Part shown: positions 27,678 through 35,674 of the stretch, piece after piece | How the letters are laid out: the number at the start of each line of letters is the position of its first letter | How positions within the stretch are numbered: position 1 is the stretch's first letter | Assembly (NCBI RefSeq): GCF_007004625.1 | Contig: NZ_VIFV01000001.1 | Coordinates: 1 to 64,000, forward strand | Source of the DNA: Planococcus salinarum | GTDB lineage: Bacteria > Bacillota > Bacilli > Bacillales_A > Planococcaceae | Direction of reading: 5' to 3' | DNA length: 64,000 nt | Position numbers and translations under genes: made by a program | Notes under the pieces: model-generated | Database searches by the model: none | Told to the model about the DNA's origin: nothing | The model's input: the letters and a program-made list of their open reading frames with translations, nothing else

Positions 27678-28733
27678 TTATTGGTTGATTGAGTTGTAGA
27701 TGAACTGCGCGAATTCAGCTCTTGTTGCATTGGCATCCGGTTTGAATGATCCGTCATCGTAGCCTTTAGCCAAGTTGCTTGAAGCAACTTTGATGATTGA
27801 AGCTTCAGCCCAGTGGCCATTGATGTCTGAGAAAGATGCTGATGTACTTGATGCTTTCATTGCGTAAGCTCTTGTCAGCAATGCGCTGATTTCAGCACGT
27901 GTGATTTTCGCGTCCGGTGCATAGTAACCCGGGCTGCGTCCACCGATGATGCCTTGTTTATGAACTGCGTTGATGTAGCCTGCTGCCCAGTGCTTGGAAG
28001 AAACATCATTAAATGATGTACCGGCAACTGGTGCGATTCCCAATGATTTTGCGATCATTGTTGCAGCTTCTGCTCTTGTGACAGAGTTTGTTGGCTTGAA
28101 TTCGCTGTGGTCATAACCTGTGATGATGTTTTTCAGGCTCAAGTCCGTGATCGGGTTATAAGCCCAGTAGCTTTTCGAAACATCGTAGTACTGACCTTTT
28201 GGAAGATCAGGTTTTGGTGCCGGTGCAGGAGCAGGTGCTGGTGCTGGTGCTGAAGTTTGTGTTACCACTTCTTTGACGCCAGGCAAGCGTTTAGCGCCTG
28301 CATATTTAGGTGCCCAATATGGGTTCGTGTTAATATTTGAGATTGAGATTCCCTGGCTTTCAGCTGAAATGACATTGCCATTTCCGATGTAGATTCCTGT
28401 ATGTGAGATTCCCGGCTTATATGTATTTGCGAAAAATACTAAATCACCATTTTTAAGGTTGCTCTTGGAAACTGCTGTGCCTACGTTAAATTGTTCTGCT
28501 GATGTTCTTGGCAAGCTGATGCCGAAATGTTTGTAGACATATAAGATGTAGCCTGAACAATCGAATCCTGAAGGTGTTGTACCGCCCCATTGGTATGGAA
28601 CGCCTTTAAATTTAAGAGCATATTCTGCAATCTGGTCTGGTGTTGCGCCACTGGCTTCTGCTTCACTAGTCATTATTGGTGCTGCGGAAATTAATAGAAC
28701 AGCAATCATCATTAGCATTATACGTTTCTTCAA
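27678..28733 (-). CDS. SLH-anchored NlpC/P60 peptidoglycan endopeptidase
   Basis: 351 aa from a TTG at 28733 preceded by AGAGGTGA; the longer frame upstream has no good site. Signal peptide (KKRIMLMMIAVLLISA...SEA). The NlpC/P60 domain (about residues 30-155) has Cys in GFDCSGYI and His in ISHTGIYIGNG, with a third polar residue further on. An Ala-Pro linker follows, then three C-terminal SLH repeats, each with a perfect TRAE motif, the only protein here with three. The family cleaves D-Glu-diaminoacid or related bonds in peptidoglycan stem peptides. Confidence 0.92.
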   Translation of the reverse strand: MKKRIMLMMIAVLLISAAPIMTSEAEASGATPDQIAEYALKFKGVPYQWGGTTPSGFDCSGYILYVYKHFGISLPRTSAEQFNVGTAVSKSNLKNGDLVFFANTYKPGISHTGIYIGNGNVISAESQGISISNINTNPYWAPKYAGAKRLPGVKEVVTQTSAPAPAPAPAPAPKPDLPKGQYYDVSKSYWAYNPITDLSLKNIITGYDHSEFKPTNSVTRAEAATMIAKSLGIAPVAGTSFNDVSSKHWAAGYINAVHKQGIIGGRSPGYYAPDAKITRAEISALLTRAYAMKASSTSASFSDINGHWAEASIIKVASSNLAKGYDDGSFKPDANATRAEFAQFIYNSINQ

Positions 28734-29035
28734 ATCGTCACCTCTATAAGTTAGTGGATTCTGGATGTTGATCAGACACCGAATCAAATTTTCTTTTACT
28801 GAAATACCTTTGTTTCACATTTTAAATACTAACAGAATAAACATAAAAATAAGTTACAGTTATATTACAGTTGTGTAACAAGTAGCAATTTGATGTTTAT
28901 TATTGGTAAAGAAGGGTACTTTTCGTTTCCTAATGGTCTTCTTCTGGTTAATTCAAGGATTTATTCCTTTGAATGTAGACAGCAAAAAAGCCCTTCAGAC
29001 GTTGGTCTGAAGGGCTTTCTCCTGTTTTTTACGTT
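28734..29035. other. AT-rich spacer upstream of the NlpC/P60 gene
   Basis: Contains the promoter area of the NlpC/P60 gene and, at its left-hand part on the minus strand, none of the repeats found elsewhere. No coding signal seen apart from the AgcS terminator noted separately. Confidence 0.45.
28984..29018 (-). terminator. Terminator of the AgcS symporter gene
   Basis: A perfect stem AAGCCCTTCAGAC / GTCTGAAGGGCTT followed by TTTT on the minus strand. Confidence 0.88.
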
Positions 29036-30445
29036 TTAGTCGCGGTCCTCGCCCCAGCATTCCGTATTCTTCAAACCTGGAATGTCTTTGGCATAAAACT
29101 CGGGATTTTTGCCCGCTTTTCTTTGTGCAGTATAATTATCCAAGACTTTGAACGCCGTGCCACCCAATAGTGCAATAACAACCAGGTTGAGCACCGCCAT
29201 CATGCCCATGAACAGATCGGCCATATTCCATACAAGGCTGACCTGCGCGAGCGCACCGAACATGACCATTGCCAGCACGCCGAAACGGTAAGCTGTCAAC
29301 CAGCCGCTGTGCGCATTGATGAATTCGATGTTTGTTTCCCCGTAATAATAATTCCCGATGATCGAGCTGAACGCGAAGAACAGAATCGCAACAGCCAGGA
29401 AGTAAGGAGCCCAGTCACCCACGTGGACGCCAAGCGAGTCCTGCGTGAGCAAGATTCCTTCCGCCTCACTTGTGCTGTAGAGATCGGCAAGAATGATGAT
29501 GAATGCCGTCGCCGAACAGATGACGATCGTATCGAAGAATACACCCAGGCTTTGCACGAGCCCCTGTTTTGCCGGGTGCGAAACGTTTGCCGATGCTGCA
29601 GCGTTCGGAACGGAACCCATACCGGCTTCGTTCGAGAACAGGCCGCGCCGAACGCCCTGCATGATCGCCGCACCGATACCGCCGCCGACCGCTTCTTCAA
29701 GGCCGAATGCATTCTGGATGATCAGCGTGAAGACTGCCGGAATTTCCGTAATGTTTGTGATGACAATAAAGATTGCAACAATCAGGTACAGTGTCGCCAT
29801 AACCGGCACGACCACTTGCGTCACTTTCGCGATCCGCTGAACGCCACCAAAGATGACAATTGCCGCAAGAATCACCAAGCCGAGCCCGATAACCCAATCC
29901 GGGATATTGAATACATCACCGAATGACTGCGCAATCGTATTCGATTGCACCGAGTTAAAGATGAATCCGAAAGCAAGCGTCAACAGGATCGCAAATACGA
30001 TACCCAGTTTCCGGTTGCCCAGCGCTTTCTCCATATAGTAAGCCGGTCCACCGCGGAACTGGTCCCCGTCCCGCACTTTGTAAACCTGTGCCAGCGTGCT
30101 TTCAATGAATGCGGTCGCCATACCGATTAATGCGACCATCCACATCCAGAACACCGCACCCGGTCCACCGATGGCAATCGCCAGCGCTACGCCGGTGATA
30201 TTGCCCGTGCCGACGCGCGATGCGGTCGAGATGGTAAAGGCCTGGAAAGCCGAAACCCCTTTTTCCCCGTCTTTCTTTTCACTGATTACGCGGAACATCT
30301 CGCCAAACAGGCGAACCTGCACAAATTTTGTGCGGATTGTGAAATAGACGCCAAGGCCTAACAGTAAACCGATCAATATGTATGTCCACAATAAATTATT
30401 TCCTTCGTCAACGAGCCACGTCAACGCATCCAAAATTGCATCCAT
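29036..30445 (-). CDS. Sodium:alanine/glycine symporter (AgcS family)
   Basis: 469 aa from ATG 30445, preceded by GAGGAGGACAAAGG; the longer frame adds an unlikely N-terminus. About ten to eleven membrane spans. Conserved stretches include the GTGNITGVALAIAIGGPGA region, FRGGPAYYMEKALG and FSNEAGMGSVPNAAA, all diagnostic of AgcS carriers, which import alanine or glycine with sodium. It is monocistronic, bounded by terminators on both sides. Confidence 0.93.
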   Translation of the reverse strand: MDAILDALTWLVDEGNNLLWTYILIGLLLGLGVYFTIRTKFVQVRLFGEMFRVISEKKDGEKGVSAFQAFTISTASRVGTGNITGVALAIAIGGPGAVFWMWMVALIGMATAFIESTLAQVYKVRDGDQFRGGPAYYMEKALGNRKLGIVFAILLTLAFGFIFNSVQSNTIAQSFGDVFNIPDWVIGLGLVILAAIVIFGGVQRIAKVTQVVVPVMATLYLIVAIFIVITNITEIPAVFTLIIQNAFGLEEAVGGGIGAAIMQGVRRGLFSNEAGMGSVPNAAASANVSHPAKQGLVQSLGVFFDTIVICSATAFIIILADLYSTSEAEGILLTQDSLGVHVGDWAPYFLAVAILFFAFSSIIGNYYYGETNIEFINAHSGWLTAYRFGVLAMVMFGALAQVSLVWNMADLFMGMMAVLNLVVIALLGGTAFKVLDNYTAQRKAGKNPEFYAKDIPGLKNTECWGEDRD

Positions 30446-30600
30446 TCCTTTGTCCTCCTCTAAGTTGAAACTAAACTCGTTGTCTATACCCTTGAAGCTG
30501 TGCGGAAAAACCTCTTTCATTCATTTGCCGGCAAAAGGGAACCCCCCAAAAACTCTTTCCCGCTGTGTTGTTCAGATTCTTTAAACGGGTTTAAAACTTA

Positions 30601-30655
30601 AAAAACCGGACTTTTTCCGGGTAAATTAATAAAACCCTCTTTTATAAGAGGGCTT
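30601..30655 (-). terminator. Tandem terminators after the M20 hydrolase gene
   Basis: On the minus strand a CCCTCTTATAAAAGAGGG hairpin followed by TTTT comes first; a CCGGA...TCCGG hairpin followed by TTTTTT comes second. They separate the M20 and AgcS genes. Confidence 0.75.
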
Positions 30656-30727
30656 TCCTTTTGCTCTGTCCACTTTATCATATTGGAAATAGCGGCGTTA
30701 GGGTCCTAAGCATTAGTTGCAGCAAGT

Positions 30728-30741
30728 ATTTCCCGGGAAAT
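30728..30741. promoter_or_regulatory. Noc-binding-site match, site 2
   Basis: Perfect ATTTCCCGGGAAAT, placed 3 nt beyond the stop codon of the M20 hydrolase gene. Confidence 0.75.
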
Positions 30742-30744
30742 ATC

Positions 30745-31836
30745 TTAAGCGTTCTTCAATGTTTCCGCCAAAACACGCGCACCGATGTCCAGTGCTTCGG
30801 GATTGAATGTCATATCCGGGTGGTGGAGACCCGGTGTGAGGTCTGCACCGACACCGATCATGGCTGCTTTCAATTCCGGCTTCCGAATCGTATAGAAATG
30901 AAAATCATCCGCACCCGGTGTATGCAGCGGCTCGGAAGTATGTTCGTCCCCCACCACACGCCGGATGGCTGTTCGCGCCAGTTCCATCGCTTCACCGGAA
31001 ACTTCCGCCGCAGGTGTAAAGTCGGTCCATTCCCAGTCGAGTTGCACGCCGTAGAGCTCGCCAATGGTGCCGAAGCCTTCATCGATGCGTTTCCGCAATT
31101 CGTCCATCAATTCATTGGATTGCGAACGGACGTCCAGCGCGAACGTCGCGCTCCCCGGAATGATGTTCAGGCTTTCGCCGCCCATCTGAACATTCGTCAA
31201 TTTCGCCGAATAGGATTCGAAAGGTGAAAAATAAACCGATTTCACGAATTGATGAATGGCTGCAAGCACGTCCATTGCATTCTTCCCCTGATGCGGACGG
31301 GCGCCGTGTGCGTCTTCCCCCGTAATTTTGCCTCGCAGGAAAATGCCCGATCCGTGGTGAAGGGCTGGCGACACTTTACCAAAAGGCAGTTCCTCTGCCG
31401 GACGCAAATGGACGCCGAAAAGGTGGCTGACTCCCTCGACCGCGCCCCGCTCAATCATGGACAGCGACCCATTGCCCTGTTCCTCGGCTGGCTGAAAGAT
31501 AAAACGCACACGTTTCGTCAGGGTTTCATTCCGCAAATACAACAGCGCACCGAGCACCATCGCCATATTGGCATCATGCCCGCAGGAATGATTGGCCTGC
31601 ATCGTGCCGCCGACTTCCTGCCAGAGCGCATCGATATCCGCACGGACAGCGACGATTTCTTCTCCCTGCCCAATCTCGGCAATCAAACCGGTAACGCCAT
31701 CAAAAATATTGTATTTCACGTCGAGTTCATTCATGATCTCCCGCAGTTTCTCTGTCGTCCTGAATTCTTTCCAGCTCACTTCCGGGTTGGCATGGAAATG
31801 ATTGAAGTAGGCCAGGATTTGCTGGTTAATTTCCAT
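30745..31836 (-). CDS. M20 family amidohydrolase/aminoacylase
   Basis: 363 aa from ATG 31836, with AAAGGGTGA upstream; the gene overlaps the end of the dipeptide epimerase gene. Metal-binding residues are visible in RADIDAL, NHSCGHDANM (Cys and His) and QPAEEQGNG. The C-terminal part has the HTPGADDFHFY segment with a metal ligand. Members deacylate N-acyl amino acids or cleave dipeptides. Coupled with a dipeptide epimerase, it could cleave L-Ala-L-Glu-type dipeptides, but the substrate is unproven. Confidence 0.85.
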   Translation of the reverse strand: MEINQQILAYFNHFHANPEVSWKEFRTTEKLREIMNELDVKYNIFDGVTGLIAEIGQGEEIVAVRADIDALWQEVGGTMQANHSCGHDANMAMVLGALLYLRNETLTKRVRFIFQPAEEQGNGSLSMIERGAVEGVSHLFGVHLRPAEELPFGKVSPALHHGSGIFLRGKITGEDAHGARPHQGKNAMDVLAAIHQFVKSVYFSPFESYSAKLTNVQMGGESLNIIPGSATFALDVRSQSNELMDELRKRIDEGFGTIGELYGVQLDWEWTDFTPAAEVSGEAMELARTAIRRVVGDEHTSEPLHTPGADDFHFYTIRKPELKAAMIGVGADLTPGLHHPDMTFNPEALDIGARVLAETLKNA

Positions 31837-32962
31837 CAGAATCACCCTTTCCTTCCACTATCACCGATTTGGAGGTCAATTTTTTCAGTTGAGCCGGATC
31901 GACATCGATTCCGAGACCCGGCTTGCCGCTGAGTTTCACGTAGGGCAGTTCGTAATGCAAATTGCCGATTTCTTCCGCAAACAGCAACGGCCCTGTCAGT
32001 TCAGCGCTTTGAATGTTCTTCCGCGCCATGACGGCGTGGTAACCGGCCGCCGATCCCACAGACGATTCCACCATCGAACCGATTTGTGCGATGATGCCAG
32101 CCGCTTCCGCCGCTTTTGCCATCTGCACAGCCGGGAAGATGCCGCCCGCTTTCATCAATTTGATGTTGATGTAATCCGCCGCATCCAGGCGGATGATCTC
32201 GAGCACGTCTTCCATCGACTGCACACTTTCGTCGGCCATGATCGGCGTCGAAACTTTGCGCCGGATTTCTGCCAGGCCGCGGATATCCCCGATCCGGATG
32301 GGCTGTTCAACCCAGGTCAGATTCGCCCCTTCCAGCCGGTTGATCGTCTGCACCGCCAGGCCGACCGTTTTCCAGCCTTGATTGACGTCAATCCGAATGG
32401 GCAAGTCGTCCCCCACCGCTTTGCGCACAGCGTAGATCCGTTCGATGTCGAGCGCCGCGTCATCAAGGCCCACCTTCAGTTTCAAACTGGAAAATCCCTG
32501 CGCCACTGCTGTCACCGCTTTGTCTGCCATGACGGCAGGCGCTTCAATGCTGAGCACCTTCGGATACTGCAGGTTGTCATGCGCCATGCCGCCGATAAGA
32601 TTATAAACCGGCTGGCCCGTCGCTTTGCCCATCAGATCATAGCAGGCAATATCAACGGCAGCCTTTGCCGCCGGGTTCCCGACCAGTGAAGCATTCATCG
32701 ACTGATGGATCCCTTCGATGTCGAAAGGACTGCGGTTCAGGATCAGCGGAACCAGCACATTTTTCAGCATCTCGAACGCCGCGTCCACCTGCTCCCCCGT
32801 CACATGCTCATCCGGTACCGCCTCGCCGTAACCGACAAGCCCGGTATCCGTCTCCAGCCGGAGAATGATCGCCGCCATGTTCGGATAACTCGCATAGGAA
32901 ATGATGAACGGCTCTTTTAATGGAAAGTTCACTGAATAGATGTCTGCTTTGATAATTTTCAT
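31826..32962 (-). CDS. Dipeptide epimerase (L-Ala-D/L-Glu epimerase-like, enolase superfamily)
   Basis: 378 aa. The enolase-superfamily residues are in place: the KxK pair in SLKLKVG (about residue 161), metal ligands Asp in RIDVNQGW, Glu in WVEQPI and Asp in MADESV, and the second Lys in IKLMKAGG. These are the dipeptide-epimerase pattern, as in B. subtilis YkfB, which inverts D-Glu in murein-derived L-Ala-D-Glu. The following M20 gene overlaps its 3' end, suggesting a two-gene murein-peptide recycling unit. Specificity cannot be read from sequence alone. Confidence 0.87.
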   Translation of the reverse strand: MKIIKADIYSVNFPLKEPFIISYASYPNMAAIILRLETDTGLVGYGEAVPDEHVTGEQVDAAFEMLKNVLVPLILNRSPFDIEGIHQSMNASLVGNPAAKAAVDIACYDLMGKATGQPVYNLIGGMAHDNLQYPKVLSIEAPAVMADKAVTAVAQGFSSLKLKVGLDDAALDIERIYAVRKAVGDDLPIRIDVNQGWKTVGLAVQTINRLEGANLTWVEQPIRIGDIRGLAEIRRKVSTPIMADESVQSMEDVLEIIRLDAADYINIKLMKAGGIFPAVQMAKAAEAAGIIAQIGSMVESSVGSAAGYHAVMARKNIQSAELTGPLLFAEEIGNLHYELPYVKLSGKPGLGIDVDPAQLKKLTSKSVIVEGKGDSDGN

Positions 32963-33049
32963 ATGGGTGCTCTCCTTTGGGTAGTGCTTTTAATTGATTG
33001 TACCCTGAAGAGGTGGGGGAATCTAGGGTGTGTGGTAGTGGGTTGAGTG

Positions 33050-33650
33050 GCTGGGGGGTCTATCTTCTGATTTTGGGCGGCTATCTTATGATTTTGTGTT
33101 TCTATCTTACGTTTTGCGGGTTGTATCTTACGGTTTCCGAGTTGTATCTTACGGTTTGCGCTTCTTATCTTACGAATCCACTTTTCTTCCAACTCTCTTC
33201 AAGAGAAAAAGGCATTTTTAATGGAAAGCAGTCCGCTGCCGGCGGACTGCCCAGTGGGCGGCAAATGCCGCCCGATTTTGGGTAATAATGGGTTGGCTCG
33301 CTTGGGTGCGGTTGTATCTGATGATTTTGGCCGGCTATCTTATGATTTTGTGTTTCTATCTTACGTTTTGTGAAGGTTATCTTACGGTTTGTGGATTTTA
33401 TCTTACGGTTTCACTTTTCATCCGGCTTTCTCCTATTGAAAGAGCACTGGAACGGAAAGCAGTCCGCTGCCGGCGGACTGCCCAGTGGGCGGCAAATGCC
33501 GCCCGATTTTGGGTAATAATGGGTTGGCTCGCTTGGGTGCGGTTGTATCTGATGATTTTGGCCGGCTATCTTATGATTTTGTGTTTCTATCTTACGTTTT
33601 GCGAGTTGTATCTTACGGTTTTCCACTTCTATCTTATGGTTCCATATTGT
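33050..33650 (+). repeat. 21-bp phased repeat array with hairpins, cluster B
   Basis: Two hairpin blocks (GGAAAGCAGTCCGC at about 33222 and 33454) and three motif runs. In the last run TATCT motifs begin at 33546, 33567, 33588, 33609 and 33630: exactly 21 bp each time. The second hairpin reads GGGCGGCAAATGCCGCCC. Fills the gap between the NERD and dipeptide epimerase genes; orientation is opposite to cluster A. No supported gene lies within it. Confidence 0.9.
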
Positions 33651-33680
33651 TTACGTATATCATTCCACGAAAAAAAGCAT

Positions 33681-34658
33681 TCATTTTTTATGAATGCCCA
33701 CATGCATTTCTCTGTAATATCTTCGCATTTTATTGTTGCCTACTCTTTTATAGAGAGGATTTTTTAATATATTTCTTGCTTTTGAAAGATGTTCCAGCTC
33801 TAAAAATTTTTTGCATTCAGCAGCTGAAATACTTGGCTTTATTAACATAAACCATTCGCTGATGGCTTCGTGGTGGGCATCGGAGCTTTTCAATTTGCAT
33901 GCCGGGCAATGCCAGGAGCGTTTGCATCGTTCCATCTTAATGGTTTTGCAATCCGGACAGTATACCCCGGTGCCGATTTCACTTGTGCTGATCCCATGTT
34001 TTGCTGCCAAAGGAAATGGATTGAATTCTGACGAAAGATTGAGCAACCTCTGCCCCAATTGCTGCATTTCAACTTCAGAAATCTTCTCTGGTGGCATATT
34101 GAAATTATGCAGCCGGATCATTACTTCGTCCGCGCTCCATATTACTGATCCAGGCGGCGAGTCGACTACGATTTGATTTGGATAAGCAATAACCACATAA
34201 GCTTGGACCGGAAGATCGAATCCCAAACTTGTAAGCACATTTTCAAATTTCCACTTGATCACTTCGGCCTGAACCAATGGACTTTGATACCCTTTTTCTT
34301 CACCCGACGCTTTCGTTTGGTGCAGAGCACTGGGGTTTACTGTAAACCGCAGCCGGCCTGAAAGATTCTTCACTTCCAATAAAATCGCGCAGGACTGTGT
34401 TAACAATAGCGTATCGACTTGAAAATCCACATTAGTCGAAATCGGCAAATCCTGAATAATTAAATGTGGATAATCAGGGTCAAAATATTTCATCAGATGG
34501 TCCAGCCGTTCTTCCCCGCCAAAGCCGGCATTGATGGAATTAAGACGTTCCTTAATAACTTCCTGTTTCAGATGACTCAGCGGCAAGCGCTTTGCCAAGG
34601 CTTGGAAGCCAGCAATCACAGCCGGTCGTTTTCGATGTTTGATAATTATTTTAGCCAC
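33681..34658 (-). CDS. NERD domain protein with C-terminal zinc ribbon
   Basis: About 325 aa, GTG start, ribosome site unclear. The NERD (nuclease-related) domain is at about residues 50-170, with the VDFQVDTLLLT strand and ILLEVKNLSG, the core Asp/Glu/Lys of a PD-(D/E)XK-like fold. A zinc ribbon follows near residue 235 (CPDCKTIKMERCKRSWHCPAC). NERD proteins are common in Bacillales but poorly characterised; nuclease activity is inferred from fold. The gene is flanked on both sides by the 21-bp phased repeats and looks more AT-rich than its neighbours. Confidence 0.8.
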   Translation of the reverse strand: MAKIIIKHRKRPAVIAGFQALAKRLPLSHLKQEVIKERLNSINAGFGGEERLDHLMKYFDPDYPHLIIQDLPISTNVDFQVDTLLLTQSCAILLEVKNLSGRLRFTVNPSALHQTKASGEEKGYQSPLVQAEVIKWKFENVLTSLGFDLPVQAYVVIAYPNQIVVDSPPGSVIWSADEVMIRLHNFNMPPEKISEVEMQQLGQRLLNLSSEFNPFPLAAKHGISTSEIGTGVYCPDCKTIKMERCKRSWHCPACKLKSSDAHHEAISEWFMLIKPSISAAECKKFLELEHLSKARNILKNPLYKRVGNNKMRRYYREMHVGIHKK

Positions 34659-34794
34659 CCTTGACTAAAGAGTAGCACAGTTGATAGCTGATCTCCACAA
34701 TTTACCAAATATCATATTTGAGTGCTCATATTGCGCCAAAAATGATTTTTGATCCTGGAATCATGCGATTTATAATGGTTTTATGGCATCTTGG

Positions 34795-35600
34795 GTGGGG
34801 GTGTATCTTATGATTTTGGCCGGCTATCTTACGTTTTTGCATTTCTATCTTACGTTTTGCGTGTTTTATCTTACGGTTTGCGGTTCTTATCTGACGAATC
34901 CACTTTTCCTCCGGCTCTCATCAAAAGAAAAGGGCATTCATTAATGGAAAGCAGTCCGCCGGGGCGGACTGCCCAGTGGGCGGCAGTTGCCGCCCGATCT
35001 ATTCAGATTGTGGGTTGGCTCGCTTGGTTGGAGTTCTATCTGATGATTTTGGCCGGCTATCTTACGTTTTTGCATTTCTATCTTACGTTTTTGAGTTATA
35101 TCTTACGGTTTGCGATTCTTATCTGACGAATCCACTTTTCCTCCAGTTCTCTCCAAGAGAAAAGAGCATTTGGATTGGAAAGCAGTCCGCCCCCGCGGAC
35201 TGCCCAGTGGGCGGCAGTTGCCGCCCGATCTATTCAGTTTGTGGGTTGGTTCGCTTGGTTGGAGTTCTATCTGATGATTTTGGCCGGCTATCTTACGTTT
35301 TTGCATTTCTATCTTACGTTTTTTGAGTTTTATCTTACGGTTTGCGATTCTTATCTGACGAATCCACTTTTCCTCCGGCTTTCTTCAAAAGAAACGAGCA
35401 TCTGATTGGAAAGCAGTCCGCCCCCGCGGACTGCCCAGTGGGCGGCGCTCGCCGCCCGATCCTGGCAAATAGTGGGTTGACTCTCGAAGGTGTAATTCTA
35501 TCTTATGATCTGGGTCGTCTATCTTACGTTTTGCGTTTTCTATCTTATGTTTTTTGAGTTTTATCTTACGGTTTGAAAATTTTATCTAACGAATCCGCCT
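34795..35600 (+). repeat. 21-bp phased repeat array with hairpins, cluster C (three hairpin blocks)
   Basis: Tandem units with hairpin blocks starting at about 34945, 35177 and 35408 (spacing 232 and 231). The second hairpin reads GGGCGGCAGTTGCCGCCC twice and GGGCGGCGCTCGCCGCCC once: stem kept, loop changed. Motif runs of five to six TATCT(T/G)A(C/T)G copies lie between them. Same orientation as cluster B. Confidence 0.9.
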
Positions 35601-35649
35601 TTCCCCATGCATAACATTAAAAGAAAGCTTTCAATTATCTCCAACAAAA

Positions 35650-35674
35650 GAAAAAGCCACCCCTAAAGGCGGCT
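35650..35674 (-). terminator. Terminator overlapping the rocB stop codon
   Basis: The stem AGCCGCC...GGTGGCT, one mismatch, is followed by TTTTTC on the minus strand; the TAG stop lies in the loop region. Confidence 0.65.

Noticed and set aside
29309-29926. 205-codon plus-strand frame under the AgcS gene
   Set aside because: Shadow of the symporter gene; composition (many R, D, N) reflects reading the complement of a membrane protein.
30446-30744. Riboswitch or T-box leader upstream of the AgcS symporter
   Set aside because: The hairpins found there are better explained as terminators of the upstream M20 gene; no glycine-riboswitch or T-box motifs were seen.
33288-35557. Frames rich in YLTF/YLTV/YLMI every seven residues
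   Set aside because: The seven-residue period is just the 21-bp DNA repeat translated. Frames start and stop at random with respect to units, and cluster D and E copies do not keep a frame.
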